In this document: positions 23,599 to 33,748 of the stretch, piece by piece
How the letters are laid out: each line of letters opens with the position of its first letter
How positions within the stretch are numbered: position 1 is the stretch's first letter
Origin: Pyropia yezoensis
Lineage: Eukaryota; Rhodophyta; Bangiophyceae; Bangiales; Bangiaceae
NCBI GenBank assembly: GCA_009829735.1
Contig: CM020618.1
Coordinates: 21,871,346-21,935,345, forward strand
Reading direction: 5' to 3'
DNA: 64,000 nucleotides
Program-made: the position numbers and the translations under genes
Notes under the pieces: generated by a model
What the model was told of the DNA's origin: nothing
The model's input: the letters and a program-made list of their open reading frames with translations, nothing else
Databases searched by the model: none

Positions 23599-25983
23599 GG
23601 GAAGGCCAAGTGACGGTGCCAAGAGAGTGCTTCAAGTCGAAGTGGTACGCAAAGTAGCTTTTACCTACAGCCCCAACCCACACACTCTCACAACAAAGGC
23701 AGCTGCCAACTAGGCACGCATGCTAAACTCCCCAGCACCACGACCCTCGCCCTCACGGGGAGGCGAGCGGCGAGATCCACGCCGATAACGTTCTCCATTC
23801 GTCGGAGGGGGCGGCGGCTTCAAGTCGGAACCGTCGCGCCCCATACGGTTGCGCAAGTGACGACGAAAGCGGCTATTAACCCGCTTGGTCTTGCGTTCAA
23901 TTTGGCGACGCAGACGCCGGACAGACTCCGTCTCCGACAGGGTAGAAGACTCCGAGACGGAATGACACAACTCGTCTTCCGACACGGAGGGAGACCGCCG
24001 CGAGTGACGGCGACGACGGCGAGGAAGCGATTATGCCCGGCTTGCTCGACGCATGCCGCGCCCAAGTGGGGCAGGCTGGGGTACAATCGACCCGAACCGA
24101 GCCAACTCGGTCGTCATAAACCCCGCTACCGACTCGCAACTCGCGGTCGCCACAACAGTACGAACGCGCTCCTCAAGTAGAGGAGTCTCGGACACTTGGA
24201 GTGTTGCAGCCGACGCGGCCAACCAAGAAATGGTGCGCACCAACGTGGTGATCATCATTTCGGAAGTCAATGGTGTGGCAGGCAGTACCAAGTTGGGGTA
24301 GACCGTGAGTAGGGTGGCCCCCAAGTTGGGGGACACCGGAGTGGATGACTCAACCGCAACGCCTATCGGGATGTCCTCGTGCGGCTGGAACAGGACAGGA
24401 GGACGAGGAGGGGCTCGCCGAGTAGGCGGAGCCCGAGAGTAACCGCGACCCCTACTCGGGGCCCCCGCAGGGGGTTGAGTCAAGTAGTCAATCTGGGAGG
24501 CCACGGCCACCACGATTGCCTTGTCCGGGGGAGGCGCAGTGTGGCGTTCCACTCCCGGGCAATCCGGGTAGTCCCCGATGCCCAACCCGTCCTTGAGTAC
24601 CACGCGGCCGTCGTGAAGTTCACGACAGACCCAGACGAACTGGCGAAGTGTGCCATTGTCTTTGGGCCCGCGGGAAGATCGGCGCAACCAGTGCTCGATG
24701 CTCTCCCACTCATGAGCTTGTGGAGACGCGGAATCTCCGCGAGTAGAGTGAGCTGTCCCGACGGGCACCCCTCAGCAACTAGCTGAGGGGTGAGCTGCTA
24801 CAAACATTGGATGGGCCGGGGAAATAGATGCCAGAACATCTCCCGCTGCTGTACACAGGACACCCAGGTCGACATGACCTCAAGGAGCCACTGGGTTGCC
24901 AACATGGCGAACACCAGGTGGTCTGGGCTAGCCGTCAACATGACGGAGCCGAAGTGGTCATCCAACCGAGGTAGTAGGGCCGGGAACCCTTAGGGGACCT
25001 CGACTTGAGGCCACCACTCGGGCTTCCTGGGGTAGTATTGCTCCTTGCTAGCGGGTGACTGCTGCGGAAACCCGAGTTGAGACGAGGTCACCAAGTAGGG
25101 ACCTCGCCGGTAGTCCTTCTCCATCCGCACGTCGAAGTGATGACTGTGCGGATCGAAGTCACGTAGGTACGGGGGGCGAGTTGCCACCGCGTCCCAAGTG
25201 AAGGACGGCACGTCGCCGGGGCCCGCGGTAGTGCCCCCGCGGGCCAACAAGTTCTTTGCCCGCTGCACGTCTTCGACCTCGTCCTCATCCAGGAAGGCAA
25301 ACTGGTCCGTCTTGACGTCGGAAGGAAACCCGACCCTACCGGGGAACATCTCCCGTAGGCGGTCCCAGACGCGACTCATCGCTGTGCCAAGTCGGCCACA
25401 GCGGATAACCGTCAACTCCTCCTCGTAGAGGGGCCAAGGGGGGTAGAACCACCTCCCCAAGGCCTCCCGTGGAATAACGGGGCCTACCTCCGGGCGAGAT
25501 CCCGCCGCCAACCCAAAGCCGGGTGACGCGGGTATCCCATCCCCCGGAGCGACCTTGGAGCCCCCGCCGGAAGTCCCGGCGGGCGCTACATCGCTGGGTG
25601 TATCCTACATCCGTTCGTCCAGGGAGTCAGACTCCAACCCCTGGATCGCCATGGCTCTCCCCAAGTTAGGGAGAGGCAGAGCGGTTGCAGCTGCACGAGG
25701 CCCGCCTCGAGTTGAGGGGGACTCGGATCGTGGGTAGACGGGTGGCCTCCCCAGCGTGGGGCGGCCCAGGGTAAGGTGAAGGGGATGCGTTGGTGAAGGG
25801 GTTGTTGGTAAGGTGGGCACCGTTAAGAGCAAGCTGCCAAGTGGGCAAGCTTGAGGAGATGGGCGGTCGATGTGACCGCCTCCACGTCCACGTGAAGTAC
25901 CCGGGGGACAGCAAGTCGTGCCCCCAACGCCGCGATGTGCGTTTCTACGCCCCCTCGCAGGGCCGACCGGGTCGGCCGGAACT
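23599..25983 (-). other. A1 3' region with antisense open frames
   Basis: Between the chromodomain end and the polypurine tract, minus-strand reading frames cover most of about 2.3 kb, and plus-strand frames are poorer. The encoded sequence has an Arg/Ser-rich segment, a stretch ending in EMMITTLVRTISWLAASAAT, and a segment rich in aromatic and acidic residues (WFYPPWPLYEEELTVI). A2 keeps the same antisense sequence at 56457-57200. Antisense genes at this place are known from plant Tat/Grande gypsy elements (gene23). Its product here is unknown. Confidence 0.6.
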
Positions 25984-25996
25984 GAGGAAAGGGGAG
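25984..25996 (+). other. Polypurine tract of A1
   Basis: GAGGAAAGGGGAG directly abuts the TGTGGCAGT start of the 3' LTR, the expected place for plus-strand priming. Confidence 0.8.
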
Positions 25997-26466
25997 TGTG
26001 GCAGTGTTGACCCCGGGTAGGGGGGCAACACGTGCCATGCAAGGGGGCAGCAGGCAGCTAGCCTGACCCGTTTCTCCCCATGCATTCGGGTCCGTATTCC
26101 CTAAGTAAGGGATAGTTAGCTTAGTAGTAAATCCAACGTGGATTTGAGGGTTTTCTGCATTTTGTCGTCTTGAATTTTCGTGTGGCCCGGTGGGCAGGTG
26201 CTGGGGTGGGAGATTTTGAGTGGTGAGATTCTGAGGGGACCCTGGGTGGATAAGGGGAGGGACAGCGGGGCTTGGCCTCGCTTCCCCGTCCCGACCAAGA
26301 AACTGTTGGTGCACACACCATCTTCTTGTTTTGTCGTGGGGGGATTGCCTCACAACAGGGATAGAGTGTGTGCGACTTGCACTTCTTCCGGTTCCCCCGA
26401 CACGGGAGGCAGCCCTTGCGCACCGCCCCAACTTGGGTGCCGTGTTTGCGAGAGGGTTTTGCCACA
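25997..26466 (+). repeat. 3' LTR of A1
   Basis: The 470-bp LTR has TGTGGCAGT and TTTTGCCACA ends. By eye its first 110 bp differ from the A1 5' LTR at about a dozen sites, and the remaining 360 bp at only about eight. Confidence 0.92.
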
Positions 26467-28280
26467 GTGGGGATCCCGGGGTATACACCCAGAAGTCAGA
26501 ACCGCCGGAACGTAGAGCTGCTCGCGAAGGGGGAAGCGTCCGGGACGGGGAACACGAGGGTAACGCAAGGTTGCTTTTTTGTGAGGGGGAAGCAACGGGC
26601 ACAGCCCCTCGCGTAGATATCCCTCTTTGGCCCACCGGTCCAGGGTCCGCTGTGGGACCCTGGAGTGCGGGCCAACACTCCCTACACTAAACACCCAATC
26701 AAAACACTCAGAACCCTCCAACACATCTCTCCACGCAAAACACGCCCAGTGGAGGAATCTCACTAAATCTCGGCCAGATTGAGGCGGAAGTAGCCCGCCC
26801 CAGGTAACTTCCCTTCCCTGGCCTGAAGGCCAATTCCAATCGGGCGGGCGTAATCGCTCTGCCCGATATGATCTTATCTCCCCCCCCCATTTATGGGGGG
26901 ATCCAGCGAGGATGATGTGGCGTGCCCCCCCCGAGAGAGGAGCGACCCCCTCCTGCCCCTGATTGGTCAGGGGCAGAGGTCGCCACGATCCGCCTCCCCC
27001 TAAAGGGGGATGCCCCTAGTCCGAGGGGTGCGGTAAACCCCCACAGTTACGTAACGGAAGAGTGTGAGGGCGTCATGGCGCCGACGCGAGGTGGTCTTTA
27101 TCATCCGTCTGCAAGGAAGGTGCGTGCTCGGGCGTTGTGCCACCAGGTCGCCACCTACAAACAGTCCCCATTGCTCAAATCCCCCATGCCACAGTTTCCC
27201 CATCATGCATGTCATTGGGAAATCGAGTGTGTGCTCGTCGTGGTGCTCCCGCGGCGGTCGCGCGAGCCCTCTGGATACTTTCCAGCGGGGCGGGGCGGCT
27301 GCGTCGGGGCATGCAGCAGGCGGGGAGGGGGATTGTGTGTGTGCCACAGGCCCCTCTTCCCCAAGCTCTGTGTCATAACCGACACCACTCTCCCGCGCCA
27401 GCCACCACCCTCCACCGCATGAAAAGCTCAGCAAGCCGGGGCAAAAGAGCCATTTCTCGGCCCTCCCCCCGCCTGTAGCCCCGGCACGGCCCACGGTCCC
27501 CCAGAAGCCCCGTCCCCCCCTTCTAACTCCTCCCTGAGCATAGTTTGGCGGGGGTGCAGTGTACGCCGTGCGCCCCGCGGCGCCCCCCCCCCCCCCCAGA
27601 AGCAACCCCCCCACTCGCGATGGATGGCGGGGGCGCAGTGCAAACTGCCCTTCGACCGCCCCATCCTCCCCCCCCGGTTGACCCCCGTCCCACAGCGTGC
27701 ATCTGTGGGGGGTGCAGTGCGAGCCGCCCGCCCCTCGACGCCCCCCCCCCTCGTCATAACCCCCCCATATGGCATGGACCGCGAAGACGCAGTGCAAACC
27801 GCCCCCTGACCGCCCCTGTCCCTTCAATCCCCGCACACAGCGTGGATCGGGGGGAGCACATCGCGAAAACGCCCCCGCCCCGCCTATGCCCCCCCCCGGC
27901 GCCCCCCCACCCCCCCCGACGTGAATCCGGGCTGACTTCCCAACAGCCCCAACGACCGGACACGCACCCCCCCCGCCTCCTCTGCAAGGGTGGGGCGGGG
28001 GGCGCAGGCGTTGCTCTGGCGGAGGGCGCGCTCCCACCCGCCGTCGACGGTTTCTCTTGGGAGGGGGCGGGGACGTCGCGACACTCTCCGGGTCGACGCC
28101 ACCCCGCCGAGCCGCCACCGATAGCCGCGCCCCGCCCGGCACGACGCTCGCCACTCTGCTTGCCCCCGCCCAACCGTACCCACCATTCCGTCTCCCTCCT
28201 TTCCTTCTCCCGCCTTTGGGCCGGCACGGCCGACCCCGCCCCCGCCCACGCCAACCGTTCCCTTCCCCGCCCGTAAGGAC
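26467..28280. other. Hairpin-rich and minisatellite spacer
   Basis: No gene is supported. From about 26640 to 27055 there is a run of short self-complementary words: GGGTCC...GGACCC, ATCGGGC...GCCCGAT, CCCCCAT-TT-ATGGGGG, CCCCTGA-TTGG-TCAGGGG, CCCCTA...GAGGGG, and the palindrome GTTACGTAAC (27046-27055). From about 27540 to 27880 a degenerate unit of about 85 bp, with the core GCAGTGCRAACNGCCC, repeats five times. Long minus-strand frames here follow from the G/C strand bias. Confidence 0.5.
27540..27880. repeat. Degenerate tandem repeat of about 85 bp
   Basis: Five copies of a GGGGG(T/C)GCAGTGCAAACCGCCC-like core are separated by C-rich tracts. The repeat lies just upstream of the Myb/SANT-like gene, where subterminal repeats of a DNA transposon could sit. 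Confidence 0.5.
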
Positions 28281-28716
28281 ATGCACGGCCGCGGTGCTGG
28301 TGGCCCCTCCGCGGGGGGCTCCTGGATGCTTCCTCCCCGCGACGGCGCTTGGATGCCGGCAGCGCCCCCGCCGACTGATTGGATGCCGCGCGCGGCAAGC
28401 AGCGCGCCCCGCGGCGCCTGCCACTGGGCTTGCCCGTGCCCTTGGGCGGCGCCCCCGCCTCCTGGCTGGACCTACACGCCGCCGCCGACTACTTATGGTG
28501 GCGGACCTGCCCCTCCGCGTGGGGATCATCACGGCCACTACGGCGGCCGCGACAGCGACAACTTTGGACGCCGCCATCCCCCCCGCGTGGAGTAGGAAGA
28601 GCCGCCGCGCCCCCGCAGCCGCACACGCACATCGCAGTATCGGGACGACCAATGCCGGCGCCCCCCCAGTCCCGGCTGGGAGGAGGACCGCGGCGACCGC
28701 TGGGTCTCACCTGATG

Positions 28717-28845
28717 CCCCGCCCCCGCCCTACGACGAGCGAATGCCCCAGCTTTACAACGAGCGCCAGCCCGCGCCCTACAATGAGCGCCCGCCCCCGC
28801 CCTACAACTAGCGCCCTCCTGCGCTCTACGACCAGCGGCCGCCAC
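28717..28845 (+). repeat. 24-bp tandem repeat encoding a PPPYNER-type octapeptide
   Basis: Five copies of a CCGCCCTACAACGAGCGCCC-like 24-bp unit encode a Pro-rich peptide with a Tyr-Asn/Asp-Glu-Arg core. One copy has TAG in place of the Glu codon. Its frame is that of the open stretch starting at 28281, not that of the Myb/SANT-like core, so it is a separate or frame-shifted N-terminal exon. Confidence 0.65.
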
Positions 28846-28968
28846 CGCCGCCGCGGCCCCCGCCTGCCGCCGACCTTGGCCCCCGCCCGCCGACTCCTCG
28901 ACTGCCTTTGCCGCGCCACGGTGGTCGTGGTGGCTACCGCGGGCAAGGCCCTCCACGTCACTTACGCC

Positions 28969-29997
28969 ATGGGCTCTGGCCCGGGCTTTTCGGAGGTGGA
29001 GCTGACATGTTTGTCGCAGGAGTGGCTGGTAAAGACGCGGGACAACATTGTGGGGACGGACCAGAGGGGGGCAGACTTCTACACTGGGGTGCGCGATGAG
29101 TACCTGGACCTGATGCGCGCCCGTGGGGCGCTGCCAATGATGATGGACTGCACGGTGGGATCGATCACCAAGACCTGGGACAAAGTCAAGAAGGGGACCA
29201 GCGCTTTCGCATCGTCGTTTTTAGCTGTGCAGCGCCTGAAGCTGACCGGCAACCCGTCCGAGGAGGCGGTTATCCAGGGCGCTTTCGCCCACAGCAGGGG
29301 CATGGACATCTACGAGGCTATCCGAAAGCATCAGGCGCGTATGGACGGGGCGGAGGCGGAGACTGGGAAGCGCAAGTACTACCCGCTGCAGAAATATGTC
29401 CCGTGCTGGAAGGTGCTGCGCAACTCGGGCAAGTGGAGCGGCGCCGCTGGATCGGCCGCCGCGGGAATCGGCACCCGGAGCGGCACGGTGGGCAGTGGGA
29501 CGAGCGAGCATGAGGACCCTGAGACGGACGACCCGACGGATGGCCCCCGCACCAGTGGCAACGTCGGGGGCCCTGCACGCAAGTTTGACCCTCGCACATC
29601 TGGCACCAAAGCGGCTAAGCGTGGCCGCAAGGAAGACATTGCGGCGGCGCGGGAAGTGCGGGCCAGCCCTGAAGCACTCCAGGCTGTGGCAAATGCCGCG
29701 GCCGAGCGGTCGGCCATTATCCTTTTCAACCAGCCCAGCATGCGCGATACGGAGGAGGCCATGCTGGTTATGCGCACCAAAGCGCGCCAGATGCTGAAGG
29801 CGGCGGGCATCCCTCTCGGCCCCGAGCCGGCCAGGTCCTGGACCCCCCCGACGGTGAGCCCGGCCGCGGCAATGGACGCCACGACCGGGCCTGCTGTGTA
29901 TGAGATTGCCGACGAGGAGAAGGACGACGACGACCGTGCGCGACCGCCGCCGCCCCCCCCCCGCGGCCCCTGCCGACGAAGAGGAGGACGACGATGA
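28969..29997 (+). CDS. Myb/SANT-like, NAM-associated-type partner protein of a PIF/Harbinger element
   Basis: From the ATG at 28969 the frame gives about 342 residues. The N-terminal 140 contain the conserved run FSEVELTCLSQEWL, IVGTDQRGADFYTGV, SITKTWDKVKK and FLAVQRLK. This is the trihelix/Myb-like domain found in plant Harbinger partner proteins, which bind transposon ends and import the transposase. YYPLQKYVPCWKVLRNSGKW follows, equivalent to the family's HCWNILKDQPKW. The C-terminal half is charged, helical and then acidic. Near 29925-30030 a duplicated acidic/proline unit containing a run of nine C shifts the frame; the neighbouring frame stays open to 30178. Upstream Pro/Gly/Tyr-rich sequence (28281-28595 and the 24-bp repeats) is in a different frame and may be a further exon. 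Confidence 0.7.
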   Translation: MGSGPGFSEVELTCLSQEWLVKTRDNIVGTDQRGADFYTGVRDEYLDLMRARGALPMMMDCTVGSITKTWDKVKKGTSAFASSFLAVQRLKLTGNPSEEAVIQGAFAHSRGMDIYEAIRKHQARMDGAEAETGKRKYYPLQKYVPCWKVLRNSGKWSGAAGSAAAGIGTRSGTVGSGTSEHEDPETDDPTDGPRTSGNVGGPARKFDPRTSGTKAAKRGRKEDIAAAREVRASPEALQAVANAAAERSAIILFNQPSMRDTEEAMLVMRTKARQMLKAAGIPLGPEPARSWTPPTVSPAAAMDATTGPAVYEIADEEKDDDDRARPPPPPPRGPCRRRGGRR

Positions 29998-30467
29998 CAG
30001 TGCGCGACCGCCGCCGTCCCCCCCCGCCGCCCCTGTGCATATGGTGCCGCTGCCCGCCTCTGCGGCTGGGCCATTGGAAACTGTTGAAGCGGCCCTGGAC
30101 CGGCCCGTGCAGCCGCTTACGCGACCGGAGGCAGCCACACCTGCGCAAGTACCCACAGCGGCGGAGGGCGCTCCTTGATCACGCCCCCGAACTGTATTGC
30201 CCCCTGTTCTCGCGCTCTCGCGCGCGGCCAAAGCCCAACTGACAAAGGTGGTGGCCGCGGCGAAAATGTAGAACAAGTCACTGGGCACCACGCTGCCCCT
30301 CGATGAGTCCGACCTGTCCTCTGGGCTGTCCTCGCCCCGCGGGCGGGCGCTGACTCCCCGCCCTTCTGACTAATCCAGTAGTGAATCTGATAGTGATGCC
30401 GGCATGTAGTGTTGTACCTGGGAAGTGTTTGTGCATGTTGCTTGTGCTTGTACGAGTCCGTGGGAAT

Positions 30468-32243
30468 CAAAGGTTTTTTTTTTCACGCCCATTGGGCAGG
30501 GTTTCTTTTTTTTTTCTTATACCTCTTGTTTGTCCTGGATGAACCAGAGCACCTGAACAACTTCCTCCCCAGCCTTCACCGCCGCTGCCGCCGCCGCAGA
30601 TGGAGGCGGGCTGAGAGCGGTACGGGGTTGGGCGGCTTCCCCCCCGACTCCCACCAGTCCCCCCCCTTCCACTCCAAGCAGCCGCGGCGCCCAGCGCCGC
30701 TGCCGCCGCCGCCAGCAGCACTGCCCCGACGGCGAAGGGCGACACGCGCCACACGGGTTGGCCCACCTCCCACCCCTCCTCGCACCAGTTCCCCCCCCTC
30801 CACGCCAGCCAGCCAGAGCAGCCGGCGCCATGGCCAGCGCCGCCGCAGACGCCGCCCGCCGCCCATGGCGGCAGGCGGCCAACACCAGAGGGGTGTGGCC
30901 GCTTCCCTCTCCGCCCCCCCCCAGTCCCCCCCCCTCCTCCGCAGCCAGCCGCGACGGCCGGCGCCGTGACCGGCACCGGCACCGCCACAGCCCCCGATGG
31001 CGGCGGGCGGCGAGCACCACAGGGGCTGGCCTTCTTCCCCCCCCACCTCCCAAGAGTGTCCAACCTTCAACCCCTACCGGCACAGGCGGCTGCCGCCGCC
31101 CCAACCGCGTCCAATGGCGGCGCGCGGCAAGCAGATCTGTGGATATCGCGCTCCCCCACCCTCCTCTCAGCAGTTTCCCCCCCCTCTGCGGACAGCCGCG
31201 GCCGCCAGCGCTGTGGCCGCCGCCTGAACCGGCACTGCCCCAATGGCGGGGAGCGACAAGCGCCACACGTGGTTCGCCCACCTCCTCCCCCAACCTCGCA
31301 CCTGTTCCCCCCACTCCTCGCCAGCCAGGCCCAGCGGCTGCCGCCCCAACCGACTCAACCGCCGCCATCGATAAGCGCGCGCGCCAGCGGCTCGCACCTT
31401 CCCCCACGCCCTGCCCACCTGTCCCCCGGCGTCTACCCCAGCCAGACAGAGCGGCCGGCGCCACGGCCAGCGCCGCCGTAGACGCCGCCCGCTACCTCTG
31501 GCGGCAGGCGGCAAGCACCAAAGGTGTGTAGCCACTCCCCCCCTGGCCCCCCCCCCCCGTCCCCCCCCCTCCTCTGCAACCATCTGTGCCGGCGCCGCTA
31601 CTGCCGCCGCCCCCGACGGCGTCGGGCGGCGAGCACCACAGGGGCTGGCCCCCTTCCCACCCGTCTACCCACCCATACTCTCAGCCTTCTAGCGACCAAC
31701 CCCAGCAGCCGCCGCAGAGGCGTGCGCCGCCACCACCATCGCCGCCACCGCCGCTGCGGATGGCGGCGCCCGGCGAGCGGCACAGAGTTCTGCCGCCGTC
31801 CAACCCTACCACCTGTCAGTACCCCCTTCTCAGCTCGGGGCGGCTGTGGCTGGCTGCGCCGCTGTGCCTGTCGCTGGTGAACGCGGCCACCGCCGCAGGT
31901 CTGGGCGCATGCCCCCCCCCCCACCCACTTACTCGCATCGCCACACGCGCGTGCAGCCCATCCCCGACTGGCACCCCTTTCACGCCCTCACACCCCTCGC
32001 AGTCCTCCCCCTGCACGCCGCCAGCTTCCGGACACCCTCCCCCCCTCTCCGCTGCTGGACACACCGGCCCTGCGCGTAGCCAGTTGCTACGCTCCACCCC
32101 CTCCCCCCACCGAGCTCCCCGCCGTCTTCTCCCGCTTCTGACGGCTACACAGTTGCGTCCAGTGTTGGTATACGCAAGAGCAAGAGACATTCGCTTCCTA
32201 GAAAAAAAAAAAACCTTGCTGAACGGGGAAAAAATAACCTTTG
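30468..32243. repeat. Inverted-repeat-bounded GC-rich block between the convergent transposon genes
   Basis: The arms are 30468-30517 and 32200-32243. The left arm reads CAAAGG, a T10 run, a short core and a second T10 run. The right arm is an imperfect reverse complement ending AACCTTTG. They enclose 1.7 kb of C-rich minisatellite. They could be the termini of a nested non-autonomous element or mirror-image 3' ends of the two convergent genes. Confidence 0.55.
30560..31900. repeat. Minisatellite of about 130 bp, roughly ten degenerate copies
   Basis: The landmark ATGGCGGCGGGCGGC recurs near 30599, 30733, 30866, 30998, 31112, 31241, 31370, 31500, 31615 and 31760. Each time a GAGCACCACAGGGG-like word and a poly-C tract follow. 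The copies at 30800-30930 and 31440-31540 resemble each other most, so there may be a higher-order unit. Many long frames on both strands arise from this repeat and are not genes. Confidence 0.75.
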
Positions 32244-32276
32244 ATGACGACTACACTCTCAGCTTGGTGGACTTCC

Positions 32277-33748
32277 TCACAGGTACGGCTCCAGAAGCTC
32301 CCCTCGGTCGCGGTAGATGTGCTCGGCTAGGTCGTTACGCAGCGCGACGTGCTCCTTAGCACTTCGGACCTTTTTCCAGGCCATCATAGCTCGTACAAAG
32401 GCGTTGGGTGCCGCCTGGGCAATGGGCATGATGTCTGGGCCTGCCTCGCCAGCGGTGGGAAAGCGTGCTCCAAGTGGATCTCCCCCCCGCCTACTGCCAG
32501 GTGCACCACTCCCGGCGGCAGAGCCACCAGACTCACTCAAAGAAGAACCAGAGTCCGACGTCTCGTCAGCAACAGCAGCAGCGAAGTCCCGCCGCTGCTT
32601 GGCCAGATACCCCCCCGGCCCCCCGGAGTCACCATATTGGGCAAGATAGCAACCGTGTTGTCCACAGAACATATTGTTGTGATCTTAGCGTACCTGGCCG
32701 GGTGGAGGGCGATGTGAAAGCGAGGAGTCAGTCCCGCATAAAGTCGGTCAGCGTCCTTACGCAGCGCCTCCTGGAGGCGATTGAAGGTCTTCTGCTTGTC
32801 CGTGACAGCCCGTCTATACGAGCAAATGAAGAAGGCGTAGTGCGGGTAAATGCCGTCAACCAGGTAATAGGGAAGCGTGCGCGTGTGGCCATTGATTGTG
32901 AAGGGCTTGCTACGGGGCGGCCAATCCCCCGCAGTGATACCCTGGTAGAGCAGAGACTGCCGCATAACATTGAGGTCATTCACACTGCCTGGGCAGCCGA
33001 CAAACAGGTGCCAGATATACAGGCCCTCGTCACAAACGATCTCCATGACAACTGCCCAACGCCCTTTCCTGTTCAGGTACAGCCCAGCCTGCCCCTTCGG
33101 ACAGTTCTTCCACACCCACTGGGAACAGTCCAGCGATCCAATGCAGCCCGGCATGCCCCTCTCCGCGTTCCTCTTCAGCAGCACGTCCGGCTCGGCATCG
33201 TCGGGTGGGCGCAGGTACTCGCCTCCAAGCTCATTCCCAATAAGAGCAAACAGCTTCTTCACAGCAATCTCGATCGTGGTGGAGGAATTGCGGCAGTACT
33301 CATCGGCACGGTCAGTGGCTTTCCCATACCCCAGCACTCAAAAAGCGGCAACCAGCTTCTGCAGCGGGTGGGCCTGCAGTTGGCCGGTTGCGTTGACTTT
33401 CTGCGCCCACCACTGGTGGTCATTCAAAGCTCGACACACCCGGACAAACACAGCGCGAGGGACGCGAAAGCGACGCTCAAAATCGGCCTCCGAGTACACA
33501 GGGGGGGCACCATTCACACCAAAATAGTTACGTAAGATACAAAACATGCCGAACGCAAAGTCCCGTGGCTTGTTCTACCGGCCCCGCGCAGATCCGCGGT
33601 ACCTCAGCCGCTTCCCACGGTGGTTCGCGCGCACACGGCGGCGATATCGCCGCAGAACGGACAGGTGGGCAGCAACGGCCGAGGCCGCCTTAATGTCCTC
33701 CTGGTCCCGCATCAGCGCGGAAACGTCCAGATCAGGTTCCTCCTCCAT
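32277..33748 (-). pseudogene. PIF/Harbinger DDE transposase, damaged
   Basis: The frame starts at the ATG at 33748 and reads about 490 residues to 32277, interrupted by two in-frame stops (a TAG near 33580 and a TGA at 33338-33340) and one frame change in a G7 tract near 32620. The N-terminal helical region ends in FERRFRVPRAVF. The DDE domain has GSLDCSQWVWKN (first Asp), VGCPGSVNDLNV (second Asp) and YYLVDGIYPHY. The third acidic position falls in RKDADRLYAGLTPRF, where Asp stands at the usual Glu of the VERAFG-type motif. The conserved HPARYAK and NTVAILPNMV segments follow, and the C-terminus is acidic/Ser-rich. The family cuts and pastes DNA into TWA sites with its Myb-like partner, encoded convergently here. 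Confidence 0.85.

Larger units (their letters stand above)
16240..26466 (+). mobile_element. Gypsy family A chromovirus A1 (fossil, nested)
   Basis: This element has two LTRs, a primer-binding site, gag, pol (protease, reverse transcriptase, RNase H, integrase, chromodomain), a 2.4-kb 3' region open on the minus strand, and a polypurine tract. It sits in B1 gag and is itself interrupted by a foreign solo LTR at 19232-20078. Pol is broken at several places, while gag looks whole. The bases flanking the two LTRs do not form a target duplication (GCAGT on the left, GTGGG on the right), so one end appears rearranged. Confidence 0.92.
28281..33748. mobile_element. PIF/Harbinger-like DNA transposon, outer ends not fixed
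   Basis: The two proteins typical of PIF/Harbinger elements lie convergently: a Myb/SANT-like DNA-binding partner (+) and a DDE transposase (-). Between them is a GC-rich minisatellite bounded by A/T-tract inverted repeats. I could not find convincing terminal inverted repeats with a 3-bp TWA duplication. The limits given are those of the coding parts, and the true element may reach from about 27000 to 34700. Both genes carry damage, so this copy is unlikely to be autonomous. Confidence 0.72.

Noticed and set aside
27000-28652. Minus-strand frame of about 550 codons
   Set aside because: Gly/Arg-rich throughout, it arises from C-rich tandem repeats with no ATG-proximal domain or motif.
30517-31464. 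Minus-strand frame of 315 codons and overlapping plus-strand frames
   Set aside because: These are products of the 130-bp minisatellite, since the same peptide words recur at the repeat period.
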